Assembly: GCA_964017195.1 (NCBI GenBank)
Contig: OZ024895.1
Span: 34,401,834 to 34,465,833 of the forward strand
DNA: 64,000 nt
Direction: 5' to 3'
DNA from: Siderastrea radians
Lineage: Eukaryota; Cnidaria; Anthozoa; Scleractinia; Rhizangiidae
The position numbers and the translations under genes are program-made. Shown here in pieces: positions 23,537 through 35,296 of the stretch (positions within the stretch are counted from its first letter, which is position 1; each line of letters opens with the position of its first letter). Under the pieces are notes generated by a model that saw only the letters and a list, made by a program, of their open reading frames with translations, did no database searches and was not told where the DNA came from.

Positions 23537-24321
23537 GGGACCGTTCATTTTTTATGAGGTAGGGGGGGCTGGTGGGATTTGAGGGGGGCCATGTAAAAAA
23601 ATATGGCTTCAAAGGGGGGGCCAGCCGAAAAAATATGGTGTCAAGGGGGGGTCACCAAAAAAATTGCCTGTAAGTTTAGTAGTGACAGCTTCTGTAATAA
23701 TGCAAACATCAGTGCCAGAAGGCCAAAAATAGCGTTTCTAAGGTTCTAAAAATTCAAATTTTCCCGGGGGAGAATGCCCCCGGACCCCCCTACTCATTTC
23801 TACATTCAACTGCTACTCTTCCCCATCAACTGTTTCATTATAAAATACAGCCAGGGGAATGTCAGCTCTTTTTTGCCCTATGCTAATCTGATTCTTAAAT
23901 AACTGATAACAATGTCCAAAATAATGCTTTAAACCGGTATGAATTGTCTGTTTATGTCCTTCAGAATGCAGCAAATTGCATTAGGGCATCTCTAAATTTT
24001 CAACATTTTCCAGGGGAAGATACCTCTGGAACCCCTACAAGAAAATTACCTTTAGTGCTTGTCTGTATAAAGACATTTACTCCTGCAGGACTTGAGTGTT
24101 AAAATTGACTGTTAAATTTATTTTCAGCTTGATAAGTTTTAGATTTACTTGATCCCTTTTTCTTTCTCTTTTTTTTTGGGGGGGGGTCATCTCAAATATT
24201 TAGGACTACAAGGGGGGGCCAGGTAAAAAATTTCTAATGTAGAGGGGGGTCATTATATTTTACAGGTACTACCCATCAAATCCCACCAGCCCCCCCTACC
24301 CCATAAAAAATGAACGGTCCC
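23537..24321. mobile_element. 785-bp TIR element with G-rich ends
   Basis: Left gggaccgttcattttttatg and right cataaaaaatgaacggtccc are inverted. The homology extends inward through the G-rich stretch ending ctggtggg and its C-rich mirror starting cccaccag. A TCA direct repeat flanks it (23534-23536 and 24322-24324), so a 3-bp target duplication is possible, as in PIF/Harbinger-type elements. No transposase is seen. Confidence 0.75.
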
Positions 24322-24324
24322 TCA

Positions 24325-26270
24325 ATTGGCCTCTTCACCCAGTTGTAATAATTATCTTGCCTGGAAGATAATTATATTCTAAGCGTTACTTTGTACCACG
24401 AGAATGCTTCTCATTCAAAAGGGAAAATCAACGCAATATTTGCCAATCGAATAGACTAGCTGCAACTTTGCTGTTATCTGAAGTTTTGCGTGCAATGTAC
24501 TTCGTGTACACGCACAAATGGTTATTAGCAAATTCGGGAGATCCCCATGACACACTGCGGGGTAATTTGTCATGGACTTTTTTTACTAATATAATTTATT
24601 TCAAACAGTACAATACAGCAACAATACAAAGATTAGTCTACATAAGGATAGAACGTTAAAGTTTTATGCACAAGGGCGGAAAAAAGAGAGTACTAAAGGC
24701 GTAGAAACTGAGTTACCTTAGTATATTGTCAAAAAAAGCGTTAAAGTACAAAAAATGTGTGACAATTTCTATCCAAATTTAAGCTCAGTTATCTCCGAAA
24801 AATGCGTGGTCACCCCTAATTTTCTGTTTGGATTCGGACAGCACTTGCTAAGAAATACTTTTCCCACATAGTTATAAACCGCGCAAAAATACCTTTGTAT
24901 TAGTGGGCAAATTCCTTAAGAAACTCGAATGCCTCGGACCATCGCGAGATGCGCAGAACGTATGCGTAATAACAAAAGGGCGCCACAAAACCTGATGAAC
25001 CCGACATGACAAACTTAAATAATATACAGCTGTAACAGAACTGAAATGGGTTAATCTAAGTGAATATTTATCCCTCATTGCCATTCCTCGGAACAGTTCT
25101 ATATTTTGCCTAAAGGGTGTAATATTGTTCTGTTATCCCAGGAGCCCTGGTTTATAATCGTCTAAAGTACATTGGCTATGGGTTTTTGACCACATTTAAG
25201 GAGGATTACTTTGTGAAAGCAAAAATCGTTCGAGATACTGCGGATGGTGGTACAGCCAACAATAAGTGAGCCAATCACCCAGGCGAATTTTAGTTTTGTA
25301 TGGTGGGAGATTCGAGGTTCGAAAAAGCAGGGATCTAATGTTTCAAAATTGTAGGGGCTAGTTTATGCTTGAAAATTGAAAGGATGAAAAATTAGATAAT
25401 GCCATGCGATTTGTTCGGTGCCCATGGGAGTCTTCAAGTTCCGGGCCAGTTCATTGAACACTGATTATTTTTTTCTCTGTATAAAATGGGCCGCCTTCTA
25501 AGCCATCGAGAAGTTCTTGCTTCTCGTGGGGACGCGCGCAATTTTGGTCAGAACTCGCGAGGGCATCGCTCAGACAAGATTGAAAGTTGATATGTGAGAA
25601 ATGTATCGGATTCCACATGTTTTAACGACACGCAAGGGTCTCCAAACAAATCACTCGCATTGAGAGAACGCCGCTGCGTTTGAGGTAAGTAGCATCCATT
25701 TTTACCGTGTTAAAATTCGAATCTTCTTAAACGCCTCTAGATTTAGCCAGCAACGCATTAAAGCACCATAGTGTAGGTTAGAGAGGTAAAACGTGCAGTC
25801 TGCCTCTGTCCATTAACCTTTGTTTTATAATGGTCAACAATTTCAGTCAATTATCTCTCAGTTCAGTGCGTGGATCGTTTAGATATCTTAATCTTATGTA
25901 CGAAAAGAATGAAAATTGGTCATTTGAGAATGCAAATTGAACTACGATTGTTATTCGGATTGCTAACAGTTGAACTAGGCCTTTAGAATATACTGCAGCT
26001 CAAAAGCGCTGCACGAGCTATGTGGACGCGTAGCGAGCTCGAAGGAAACCTCTCACCTGGAATCGCCACTCGCGCGTCACACTCGCGTGCATATCTTGCG
26101 TGTCCTTGGAAAGAGGGACACCTCGAAGTTTTACAGATCATAGACACTGCCGTCTTTTCAAAATTCAAAGCCAATTATTGCAACAGCATAACTCAACACT
26201 CGTTGCGGCTTTCCTTTTTCCTTTTTCCTTTATTGTCTTTCTGATAGGTGGAAGTTGCAATTAACAAAGT
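24325..26270. other. Intergenic region upstream of CTHRC1-like gene 1
   Basis: No gene recognised. The last stretch has a pyrimidine run and 'tttctgatag' just before the ATG at 26271, which may be the acceptor of a 5' UTR intron. Confidence 0.4.
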
Positions 26271-29200
26271 ATGAAGCTTTCTGCTGTACTGGTTCTGCAA
26301 AGTGCTTTCTTACTGGGAGTTCATGCACAGCTCTTTAGACCATGGACTAACAGAGATTGCCAAAGGGTAAGAATATATGCTCACGGGGGTCACCATCTTT
26401 TAGGGGGGGGAGGGATTAGCAGGAGTGGAAACAGGGAGCAGCAAACAGGATGCTCAAGTTTCAGACCACATCTTCCTCCCCTGATCGCTTTTCGTATCAC
26501 AATCGGGGGAACAAGTGCCATTTGATGGCGAAATCTTTTCTCCGAGAAAAGACTGAGCCCGCGATTTTCGGCATTTGGCCAGTGGGCTACTCAGGGCCTC
26601 GATCACCTCGAGTGAAATACCAAAAAGGGCTCCATTTCTAAAACTATTTAACGTGAGCACCAGTTTATTCTGTTGCTTCGAAAAGCGGCTACTCTCAACT
26701 TGGAAGAAAAAGCACAGACCGTTAAAAAATATTTATCAGGACAAACTACGCGCTCGCTATTAAATTTGGGTGACATCTATTTTAAGAATTGTTTGTAACG
26801 GGTCGCCGAGTACAGGGAAGGGCCAATATTATAAGTCGGCTGGACGAGTGGTCTCTGAAATATCGTGAGCATGGAAGGGATGGGGAAACTGACTAGCTCT
26901 CAGCAAACACGACAAGGACAACGATTTTTCCGTCGTGCTATACTAAATCCGTGCGTAATCCGTTGTTTAGACCCGACTGATTGATATGCTCATGGATTCA
27001 GATTTGTGTTCTTATTCTTTTCAATTTTACACTTTATCACCATTTCAGTCTTGATAATGATGTCAGCGATATCAAAACGCTGTCTCATCTTGCTTTCATT
27101 TTTGTATTTATGGCAAAATGCTTGACCAAATGGGCAGTAGTTTGTCTTGAAACCAAGAATTATGAACCGTATAATAATACTTCAGTTTCAAGTCAGAATT
27201 TGTGGGTTTCTGAGTCGGTTCTTCAATGTTAATTCCTTCTGAGCTTGAATAATAAAGAATTACAGATGTGTTTGTCTTGGAAGACGTTTCTCAGTGGGTC
27301 ATAAACGAAGTCAGTAATGCTAACAAACAGTTGAGAATTATTGACGAGAAGAATCAATACAACATGCGGACCGCTGAGGAAACAGCAAATTTAGCTCTGT
27401 TTTTGGTTCAAATAAAAAAGCGCGTTGTTTCAGCAGTTTTTTTCTAGTAGAAAATTAACCTGGATCAGAATAGTGGTCATTGGGAATAACACAGACTTAA
27501 TAAGGCTTTTAAAGCTTTGAAAATGGAGAATTCCTTTGTTCTCCGCCCGGCAAGTGCAAGAAGACTTTCATGCACTCAGCTGTTTTCCGCTCCGTGAGTC
27601 AACTTTTTCTTCAGATTTTGCATGAATGTGAATAAGGACGGGGAAAATATTTAACCAGTGCAGGATGCTCTCTTATCTTTCGTGAAGAATACTCGCTTCA
27701 CCACAGTAATCAGCGAGGTGTAAATACAGTTCGAAGCACTTTTAATATAAGCTTAAGCTTAATTATTTCTTTTCTCACGCCTTCGTGGAAAGCTGTCTTG
27801 ACTCATGTCAAAACCACGGGTGAACCGCGTTTCACCCGAGCTTAACTGCCTTTCCTAAGATCAGGTAACCCTCTTTTCTATCGGATCTTTTAACGCGCTT
27901 TGAACAACGCTATATTTCAGCCTTGGAAAGCCGTAAAAACAAAATATAATTTGGCAATTCAGTGTTGCGCCCCGGCGAGATTAATGAAGAACAATCTAAA
28001 TATGTGACCAATTAAGCTTCAACAGACCTATCTTTAACCATTATTCAACAGTAACGCATAAAATTTTTCAGAACTTCCAACAGCCAAACTTCTCGCTGAT
28101 ACTGCCAAAGCATGTCTGGAAGTAAGTTTATGGCCTAAAGATTCCTCCGTGCTAGGGACGCCATGTTTAAAACTTGAAAACATTCCGTTTCATTTTTCTG
28201 CGCGAGTTCGTAGTTCTCTCTGATTGGACAATATAAATCGGAGCTTCTTCGGACCCCTTCGGGCTTCTTCGGGCATAGATACGAAAACTGACCAAAACAA
28301 GTACTTGTTCCCCCGACTGATCAGAAAATAAGTCTTGAAAAATGAGCGAGCGAGTCCAAGGTCAATACTCTCTCAGTACTCCTCGAAACTCTTCGATACT
28401 CTCCTACTCTTCATGAGTATGGAACTCCAAATAATTTTTATGTATGGGATCGCCCTACAAGCAAAATTCCTACTGGCCTGGCTAAAACATGAGGAACCTC
28501 AACGATCACTGAATCTGAAATTTTAAATGTTTAACTGACATTTCGATTTTGCAGATGACTCGTGAGTGCGATCAAGTAACGCGAGGAGCCCAAGGCATTC
28601 CGGGACGGAAAGGTCTCCCTGGAAGCCAAGGGCCTCCAGGCCCTGTCGGAGAAAAAGGTTCCACTGGAGTCAGAGGACCCCCGGGATTACCGGGATTACC
28701 TGGTGGGCAGCCACCGGGGCCACCTTCTGGTCAACGACCGGCCGGGCCCCCAGGAGATCCTGGGCAACGTGGAATAACCGGACCACCAGGGAAGCGTGGC
28801 GATCCTGGACCTCCAGGACAAAGGGGAAGAAAAGGGTACCAAGGGTTTCCAGGAAATAAAGGGATTAAAGGAGAAGAGGGATATCCCGGAGACACCGGTC
28901 CTCCTGGGAATGTTGGATCCCCCGGTACCATGGGGAGCTGGTCGCGGTGTTCATGGGAGATAAACCGGAGTAAAGATAACGGTCTTTTGAAGGTTGGTAC
29001 AGCTCTTGCCTTTTATGCTTGTTTTAAGGTTACTCCGGACCTTGGCGGGTGTCCTCAGGGAAAAAATTCGTATGCGCGCCATTTTAAAGGAAAACACTGC
29101 AAATTATATATCGTTGGAAAGCTTAATAAATGTAGATTTCGGAAAAAATATAAATTGCCGGTTTCTTCAATTCCGCAAAAGAAAATCGCAATCAACCGCA

Positions 29201-30352
29201 AAAATGACCATGTGTCATTCAATTGAATTAATAGGGTATCAAATCTCAGCGCATTGGCAAAATAACTGCACAGTGTTAATCCCAAAGGATCAATCCTCAA
29301 AAGTGTGTCAGCATTTTTCCATATTCTGACTGGTTATTTTTTAATTAATCTGTCAAGTTCGAGAAGCAAAGAATGCGCGATGGGCATTACATTGAAGATC
29401 ACCACGGGTGAAATATTATAAATTTCAAAAATCCCCGACACACTTTTGTTTCACAACATCTTAGGAACGTTTAGGCCAAATTTCACAGAAATCTGCCGCA
29501 TTTTTGGTACCCTATTAATTCATTTGTTTGCTGGAATGACGCATGGTCATTTTCGCGGTCATTTTTGCAATTTTCTTTTGTGGAATTAAAAAAACTGGCA
29601 ATTCATATTTTTTTCTGAAATCTACATTTATTAAGCTTTCCAACGATATATATAGTTGTCGAACGAATTTTTTCCCGGAGGAGACGGGAGGACACCCGCG
29701 AAGGTCCGGAGTAACCTTAAGACAGAATTTCTTGAAGAAGCGTATATCTTCCGTCAGAGGCGTATATCTCCGTGATATGCTCCTGCAATGGTTTACTCTT
29801 TACTCTCTTGCCAGTTCCTATGTTTCAAACATATATTTTGAGTTTTGGCCTGAGATATGTCCGCGGCTAATTTGAAGGGTTTGGTAACCGTTTTGGTTTA
29901 CATTTTGAGCATTTTAGCCTAAATTAAGATGATGAAGCCGACGTCTTGCCTACCGGTCTGAGAAAGGGTGTATTTTCATCTTTTTTTAGGAGTGTATCTT
30001 TACCAAGCAAGACTCCAATTCGGCCCTTCATGTCGTCTACGAAGGCAATCTTCAAGTTGGTCTCTGTAAAGATTGCTGCAAGCGGTGGTACTTCATCTTC
30101 GATGATGTGGAATGTAAAAGCCCAGGACCAATCGATGCTGTCATGTCTGGAGGTCTAAGCCTCGATTATCCGTTCTATTCCTATGGTAGAATCGAAGGCT
30201 TTTGTGAAACAAGGTTTCCTTCCGGACCAGTCAGAGTCGGCTTGCAGATGGAAAATTGTCCCACGTATTCCAGTTCTCGAACACCATACAATCTACAACT
30301 GTACAATCGCTTTGGGAGTATATTAATTCAAGAGGTTTCGCCATCGCAATAA
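26271..30352 (+). CDS. CTHRC1-like secreted short collagen, gene 1
   Basis: Collagen triple-helix-repeat-containing protein 1-like, 298 aa, predicted secreted. CDS exons: 26271-26366, 28555-28992 and 29990-30352, all GT-AG and phase 0. Exon 1 encodes a signal peptide ([19 protein letters not shown]). Exon 2 encodes about 13 Gly-X-Y triplets, a short imperfection (around [10 protein letters not shown]), about 21 more triplets, then the linker [20 protein letters not shown]. Exon 3 is the CTHRC1 C-terminal domain: [46 protein letters not shown]. Human CTHRC1 (243 aa) has a similar order with a shorter helix and acts in Wnt/PCP and matrix contexts; that role here is only inference. An AATAAA at 30348-30353 overlaps the stop codon. 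Confidence 0.92.
29028..29716. mobile_element. TTAA-flanked TIR element in gene 1 intron 2
   Basis: Arms of about 200 bp are inverted: GGTTACTCCGGACCTTGGCG at the left and its mirror ending ggtccggagtaacc. It is flanked by TTAA on both sides (29024-29027 and 29717-29720), as for piggyBac or Kolobok-type insertion. It starts only about 30 bp after the exon 2 donor and ends about 270 bp before exon 3. Confidence 0.8.
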
Positions 30353-31280
30353 AATAATCGGAAATATGACCCAGAGATTTATTATTACGAGAGCACAAGC
30401 AAAAATAGTGTAGTTACACGGCTGTAGTTTAAAAAAAATTCAAATGCCTTTATGTGCTTTAAGCTTAATGGTCTGCTAATTCACAAGGCGTATTTATAAC
30501 AGCTGTAAAATTTTACAATGGTTATCAAAAGCTCTCGTGTTCGCAGTGAAATACACGTTACACACCTTTCTTGAAATCGTGTTTGGAATATTGAACGTCA
30601 ATGAAAGAGCGAAAATATTCCATAGTCTCAGATGTGCCATTTACAGTGCCTAAAATTCTTTATATTCATCTTAACAGACATCTTCAGTAGTTTTAAAGCC
30701 TTATTTCAGAGTAGGGGGTTTCTAATGGTAGGACTGAACCTGAGTAAACCCAAAAAGCAAAACAGTCAGTCGGAACAGAATCACTGGAACAGGCATGAAT
30801 CAAGTGAAACAAAAATCGCAACTGGTTTTGCTTTGCTCTTTCCTGGCGTACTGTTGTTGTTGTTGTTGCTGCTGCTGTTGTTATGTTTGTTTGTTTGTTT
30901 GTTTTTTCTGCTGCCAGCTGCGCAATGTTTCTTACCAAGAACATAGCGAGTTCGTGCGTGGTTTCTCCTTGCCGTGCGTCTGTTCAGTAATAGATCATAG
31001 ATGACGTCAAAATGTGGCAAGAACAAAAAAGTGGTACACGAGGCGATAGCCAAGTGTGTCACTGATGTTCTTACCACATTTTGACTTCTTCTGTGATCTA
31101 GTACTGAACAGACGCACTGGTAACATGGAATCTATTTGTTTACATAATAAAGAAAAAGTAAAAGTTTTTAATAATGACATAATTTGTGCGTCTGTCCTCT
31201 AAGAGATCATAACTGAGAACCAATCAAAATGCGTGCATAATTGAGCTTATTATATAATAGTAACTGTACTACACAGAACC

Positions 31281-31405
31281 TTGCTCTCTCGCTATCTCGA
31301 ACAATTTCTTGTTTCCTTTGCCTGTTCAAGATAGCCGGAGACTACTTAAACGATCAACGAGGTTTGCATTTTATCATTCTTTACATGCCCAAACTGTAAT
31401 GGTGG
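31281..31405. repeat. Dispersed repeat copy
   Basis: Shares ctctcgctatct, caatttcttgtttcctttgc, gttcaagatagc and catgcccaaactgt with 34307-34430. The two copies bracket gene 2. Confidence 0.65.
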
Positions 31406-31610
31406 GACTGAACCTGAATAAACCTAGAGAGCAAAACAGTCAGTCGGAACAGAATCATTGGAACAGGTATGAATCAAGTGAAACAAAAATCGCAACTGAT
31501 TTTGCTTTGCTCTTTACTGGCATTCTGTTGTTGCTGTTGTTATGTTTGTTTGTTTGTTTGTCTTCTGCTGCAAGCTGCGCATTTTTTCTTACCAAGAGCA
31601 TAGCGAGTTC

Positions 31611-31707
31611 TACCCTCCGAGCAGTGGTTCCCTCATCTTATCCCCGCGGCAAGCGAGAGAGGTTCCCGCCTCTCTCTTGTTCGCCGGGAACCACTGCTCG
31701 CATGGCA
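31611..31707. mobile_element. 97-bp hairpin insertion with 9-bp TSD
   Basis: Flanked by agcgagttc on both sides (31602-31610 and 31708-31716). The paralogous copy near 30945-30955 has a single agcgagttc and no insert, giving a natural empty site. The insert is a hairpin (cgagcagtggttccc ... gggaaccactgctcg). A 9-bp duplication fits Mutator-type transposition. Confidence 0.75.
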
Positions 31708-32097
31708 AGCGAGTTCGCGCGTGGTTTCTCCTCGTGTGACCCTCTCAGTTTCGCGCGGTTCTTCAACGTTTTTGTACGGATACGTGATCCACGAACGTTC
31801 GACCCCCATCTGCTCAACATCAAAGAAATCCTCTTAAAAGAAAATAAAAGAAACGCTTTATTTGCTTATGAATAGTGTTTTGTAACACCAAATTCACTCG
31901 ACTGGGTTGGCGCGGATTATAGATAGCTTATGCTGCAGTGTCCTTCTAATCCGGAAATGGTTATTCGATAACTAAACTAACAAAGACATACTTGTTTATA
32001 GCGTGCGAGTTTGCGTCACGCAACACGCTAGAAACAACAATCGAAGGCTTCAGTTGAAAACTAGAGCTGTACCAAGTTCGACGCGAGGCAGTAAGAG

Positions 32098-35000
32098 ATG
32101 GTAACTGTCTCCTCTGTTATCCTTCTGTCTTTTGCAATCTTCGAGGTGATAGATGCTCAAAGTGATGACATTGTGTGGACGAGGCCGGAGTGTCGCGAGG
32201 TACATGACAACATTTCTTACATGTGTTTTTGGTTTCCCGACGTTTCTATAGCTCAGCATTGTCTTTAGGTTATTGTTAAGTCCAGTTTTAAGTATCCCAA
32301 TTCCTGCAGTAATATGTTATTTAAGATTCAGTCTATTATCGTATGCCTTCGGAACCAATGAAACGAAGAAATCTGTAGTCGCTGTGTAGAAAAACTCTCC
32401 CCTCCCCACCGCCTCAACAACGCCGCTGCAACAACCAACCAACCCTCCCCACCCCCCACCTTTACCATCAGTACTTGAAAGGGTTTCTGTGTTGCGCGAA
32501 ATGGTGGGGGAAGGATACTCGTTTATATATTAAGTTACAGGTATCTGCAGCGCCAAATGAAGTAAGCCTTTTTGCCTTTGGTCTTAAGTTGCTTTTTTGG
32601 CTTGAAAAAGAGAAACAGTTTTAGCGGCTTAGATGTAAAGCGCTCTAACTCTGACTTATACTTCCAGGGAGTGGTACATGTCTTACCGCGCCTCTTTGTC
32701 AAAGCATTTTTAGACATTCTCGCTTCTAAGCTCTTTCATTCTCAGAGCGAAACCTTGGTTGAGTAATGAGGTGTAACTTTGAAACTGTGGATGAAAAAGT
32801 TAAGAGTAACCATTCAAATGTAAGCTTTCGGGCTGTCCTTTCATGTGTTGGTGTTTGTCTCTCGATATCTCAGAGAATGAATTTTCAGCACCATTTTACC
32901 TCTTTCAATCTTGAGTGTTCCAATGAATGAACGGATTAATGAGACAAAGGGAGTTCTACCGAGGTGGGGGCGGGGGGGGGGAAGGAAAGGTTGAGGTGGG
33001 GCTTATTATATGGCGGAACTGTTTTGTAGGAATGTGCCTTGCACCTACATCCAATAGTTTCAGTTGCCTAATTTGATTGAGCTAGCTGACAACTCCTCTT
33101 TTATCAATACAATCCTGTTTTCGTCAAACGATGCGTTGGTTCTTCACGTCACAATCTCTGTATTTCTTTTAATTACAGATGATGGAATCATGCGAGTTGC
33201 TTTATGGCCTTCCAGGTCCTCCGGGACCAATGGGATCAAAAGGTGTCACAGGACAACCAGGAACAAGGGGCCCACGTGGAGAAAAAGGCTTCCCAGGAGA
33301 ACCCGGCGATCCCCCAAAGGGAGGCGGGGGCTACCCAATCAAAGGAGAGAAGGGAGGACGTGGAGAGCCCGGGCCAAAAGGCTCAAAGGGTTTTAAAGGG
33401 AACGCTGGAGACCCCGGGAGTTTAGGAGAGACGGGATCATTGGGTCCCCCGGGATTACAAGGGGATCTTGGGCAAAAGGGAACTACCGGGCTCCAAGGGG
33501 AAGATGGAGATCCTGGAGTGAACAAACTCAACTGGAAGCAGTGCCTGTTTAAACCAGACATCAATACACCCAGGGGAGAGTTGGCGGTAAGTATATTCAA
33601 CGGATCAGTGTTCTAGCACAGGCCACTCCACCTCAAAAGTAAGAAGTACAGGTGACCCTCGCTATCTCGTATCAAGCGCAACTCGAACCGAAACCCGTTT
33701 CCCTAACTAAGAGCTGTTCTTCAGTAATTAGTTACTACACAGAACTAGCCTGCGTAGCAAGCGTTTCCGTAGGGCTTTCCTAGGGTTAAAGCATTTTCGC
33801 TTTTTGGCCGCGCGAAATTTGGGGCGAGTGTAAAAAAGTGCGAGAAGGGGAGGGGCATGTGACAGTTCTTGCGCTCGTCCCAATTTTCACGCGGTAAAAA
33901 GCGAAAAATGCCTCGCACGGGCGGAAAAAGCCTACGGAAACGCTTGCTACGCAGGATACAACAACAACAAGCTTTATTTGCATGACTATAAGTACATACA
34001 GTATTGCAAAAGCGTAAAACTTAACTAAAGCGAAACTTATAACAATCATAATCATAAGCATCTCAAAATGAACTTCATCAGTTGAGTATTTAAATAATAA
34101 TTATCAGAATTCATTAATTTTTTGGTGGCTTGCATAGAAGGTAATTGTGTTATGTAGGTATTTGGTTCTCTACTTTTTTGTAAAATTCATCTCTAAAACT
34201 ACAGTATTTAGTACAATGGAAAAGTAAATGAATTTCATCTTCAATTTGGTTTGATTTACACGTAGGGCAGAGTCTATTATCCCTTGGGATTTGATCATAT
34301 CTGCCAGTTTCTCTCGCTATCTGGAGCAATTTCTTGTTTCCTTTGCCCGTTCAAGATAGCGGGAGAACACTGTAACGATCCGGCGACGAGTTTTGCATTT
34401 TATCATTCTTACATGCCCAAACTGTCACGTGATATGTAATGTCGTGAACGTACTGAATCACCTTTGATATAGGTTAGCAGTGCATGGCGCAGGTGTTTCT
34501 TGGGAAGGTCGATTTTCATTTGCTCGTGTGTTAAGCATTTCACTCTGTTAGGTGTTCATATAACTGATGGGAATTCCCTTCTAACCCCAGAGTGAACCCT
34601 TCCTTTCAAATGAAATCTATTAATGTGACATTGTTTATTATGCTGTACAAGGTGGTTCTAACTTTCGAGTCTGTGGATTAAATCGTAAAGTCACACTAGT
34701 CAAATGAAAGCTACTGAGCAATACGTTCCTGTGGTGCTGTTTTCTGTTGATCGAGCACTAGTCTCCTGTGATAATCTTTCAAGCTTTTATGAAATATTTT
34801 GCACACTGAAACTTGAGGCTTATTCCAGTATCCAACCCGAGCACTATTGCAAGAATCGGGCTTTAATTCACAAATTGTGTACTCTTTCCTCTAACTTTTT
34901 TCTCTTTTTTTGTCTTAGCACTGTACTTTTCAAAAAGAACGCATCGACACCTCACTACATGTTACCTACCAGGGCGACACCCACCTCGGATTATGCGAAG

Positions 35001-35296
35001 GCTGTTGCAAGGCTTGGTACTTCACATTTGACAACCTGACGTGTACCGATCCAGGAAGCATCAATGCTGTGTTCAGCGCTCTGCAGTTGGCGCGAAATAG
35101 CGGAAAGAATACCCTGCCGGATTATATGCACGGGACTATCTCTGGGTACTGCAGTTCTATCCCTAGGGGATCAGTTCGCGTGGGGTTATCAATGGATGAC
35201 TGCCCTGGGTATCCTGGAGACCAGAGGAATATTTCCAGTGTTATTCAGCCTAACAGTCGAATAATCATTCAGGAGGTTCCCGCTCCACAAGTTTAA
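32098..35296 (+). CDS. CTHRC1-like secreted short collagen, gene 2
   Basis: 295 aa, same architecture as gene 1. CDS exons: 32098-32199 (signal peptide MVTVSSVILLSFAIFEVIDA, then QSDDIVWTRPECRE), 33179-33586 (Gly-X-Y) and 34919-35296 (CTHRC1 domain), all phase 0. The helix has about 11 triplets, an interruption around GDPPKGGGGYPIKG, then about 19 triplets, ending in KLNWKQCLF. The last exon reads HCTFQKERIDTSLHVTYQGD, CEGCCKAWYF, GSVRVGLSMDDCPGYPGD and SRIIIQEVPAP. Of the three, its C-terminus (GYP, SRIIIQEVP) is the closest to vertebrate CTHRC1 (SRIIIEELP). The Trp in the PEC region of exon 1 is also kept in genes 1 and 3 (W before the last Cys). Function is inferred from the family only. 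Confidence 0.92.
33749..33955. mobile_element. Hairpin MITE in gene 2 intron 2
   Basis: Inverted ends cctgcgtagcaagcgtttcc and ggaaacgcttgctacgcagg. About 207 bp, with further inverted matches inside (gcattttcgctttttgg / aaaaagcgaaaaatgc). Confidence 0.85.
34307..34430. repeat. Dispersed repeat copy
   Basis: Partner of 31281-31405. It keeps the inverted phrase ctatctggagc ... gatagcgggag, a decayed MITE signature that also occurs near 33658, 6210-6320 and 11420. Confidence 0.6.

Larger units (their letters stand above)
30690..31900. repeat. Duplicated non-coding block between genes 1 and 2
   Basis: About 30715-30975 and 31395-31745 are diverged direct copies (shared ggactgaacctgagtaaacc, cagtcagtcggaacagaatc, atgaatcaagtgaaac and (TTG)n/(TTTG)n tracts). 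The second copy carries the 97-bp hairpin insertion at 31611-31707. Reading frames over it are repeat artefacts. Confidence 0.7.

Noticed and set aside
28731..28931. Pro/Gly-rich antisense frame, also 33331-33600
   Set aside because: Reverse-strand shadows of Gly-X-Y exons; the sense strand has splice sites, a signal peptide and the CTHRC1 domain.
31309..31875. 188-aa frame between collagen genes
   Set aside because: Spans dispersed repeats, a (TTG)n/(TTTG)n tract and a 97-bp hairpin insertion; no conserved protein signature.
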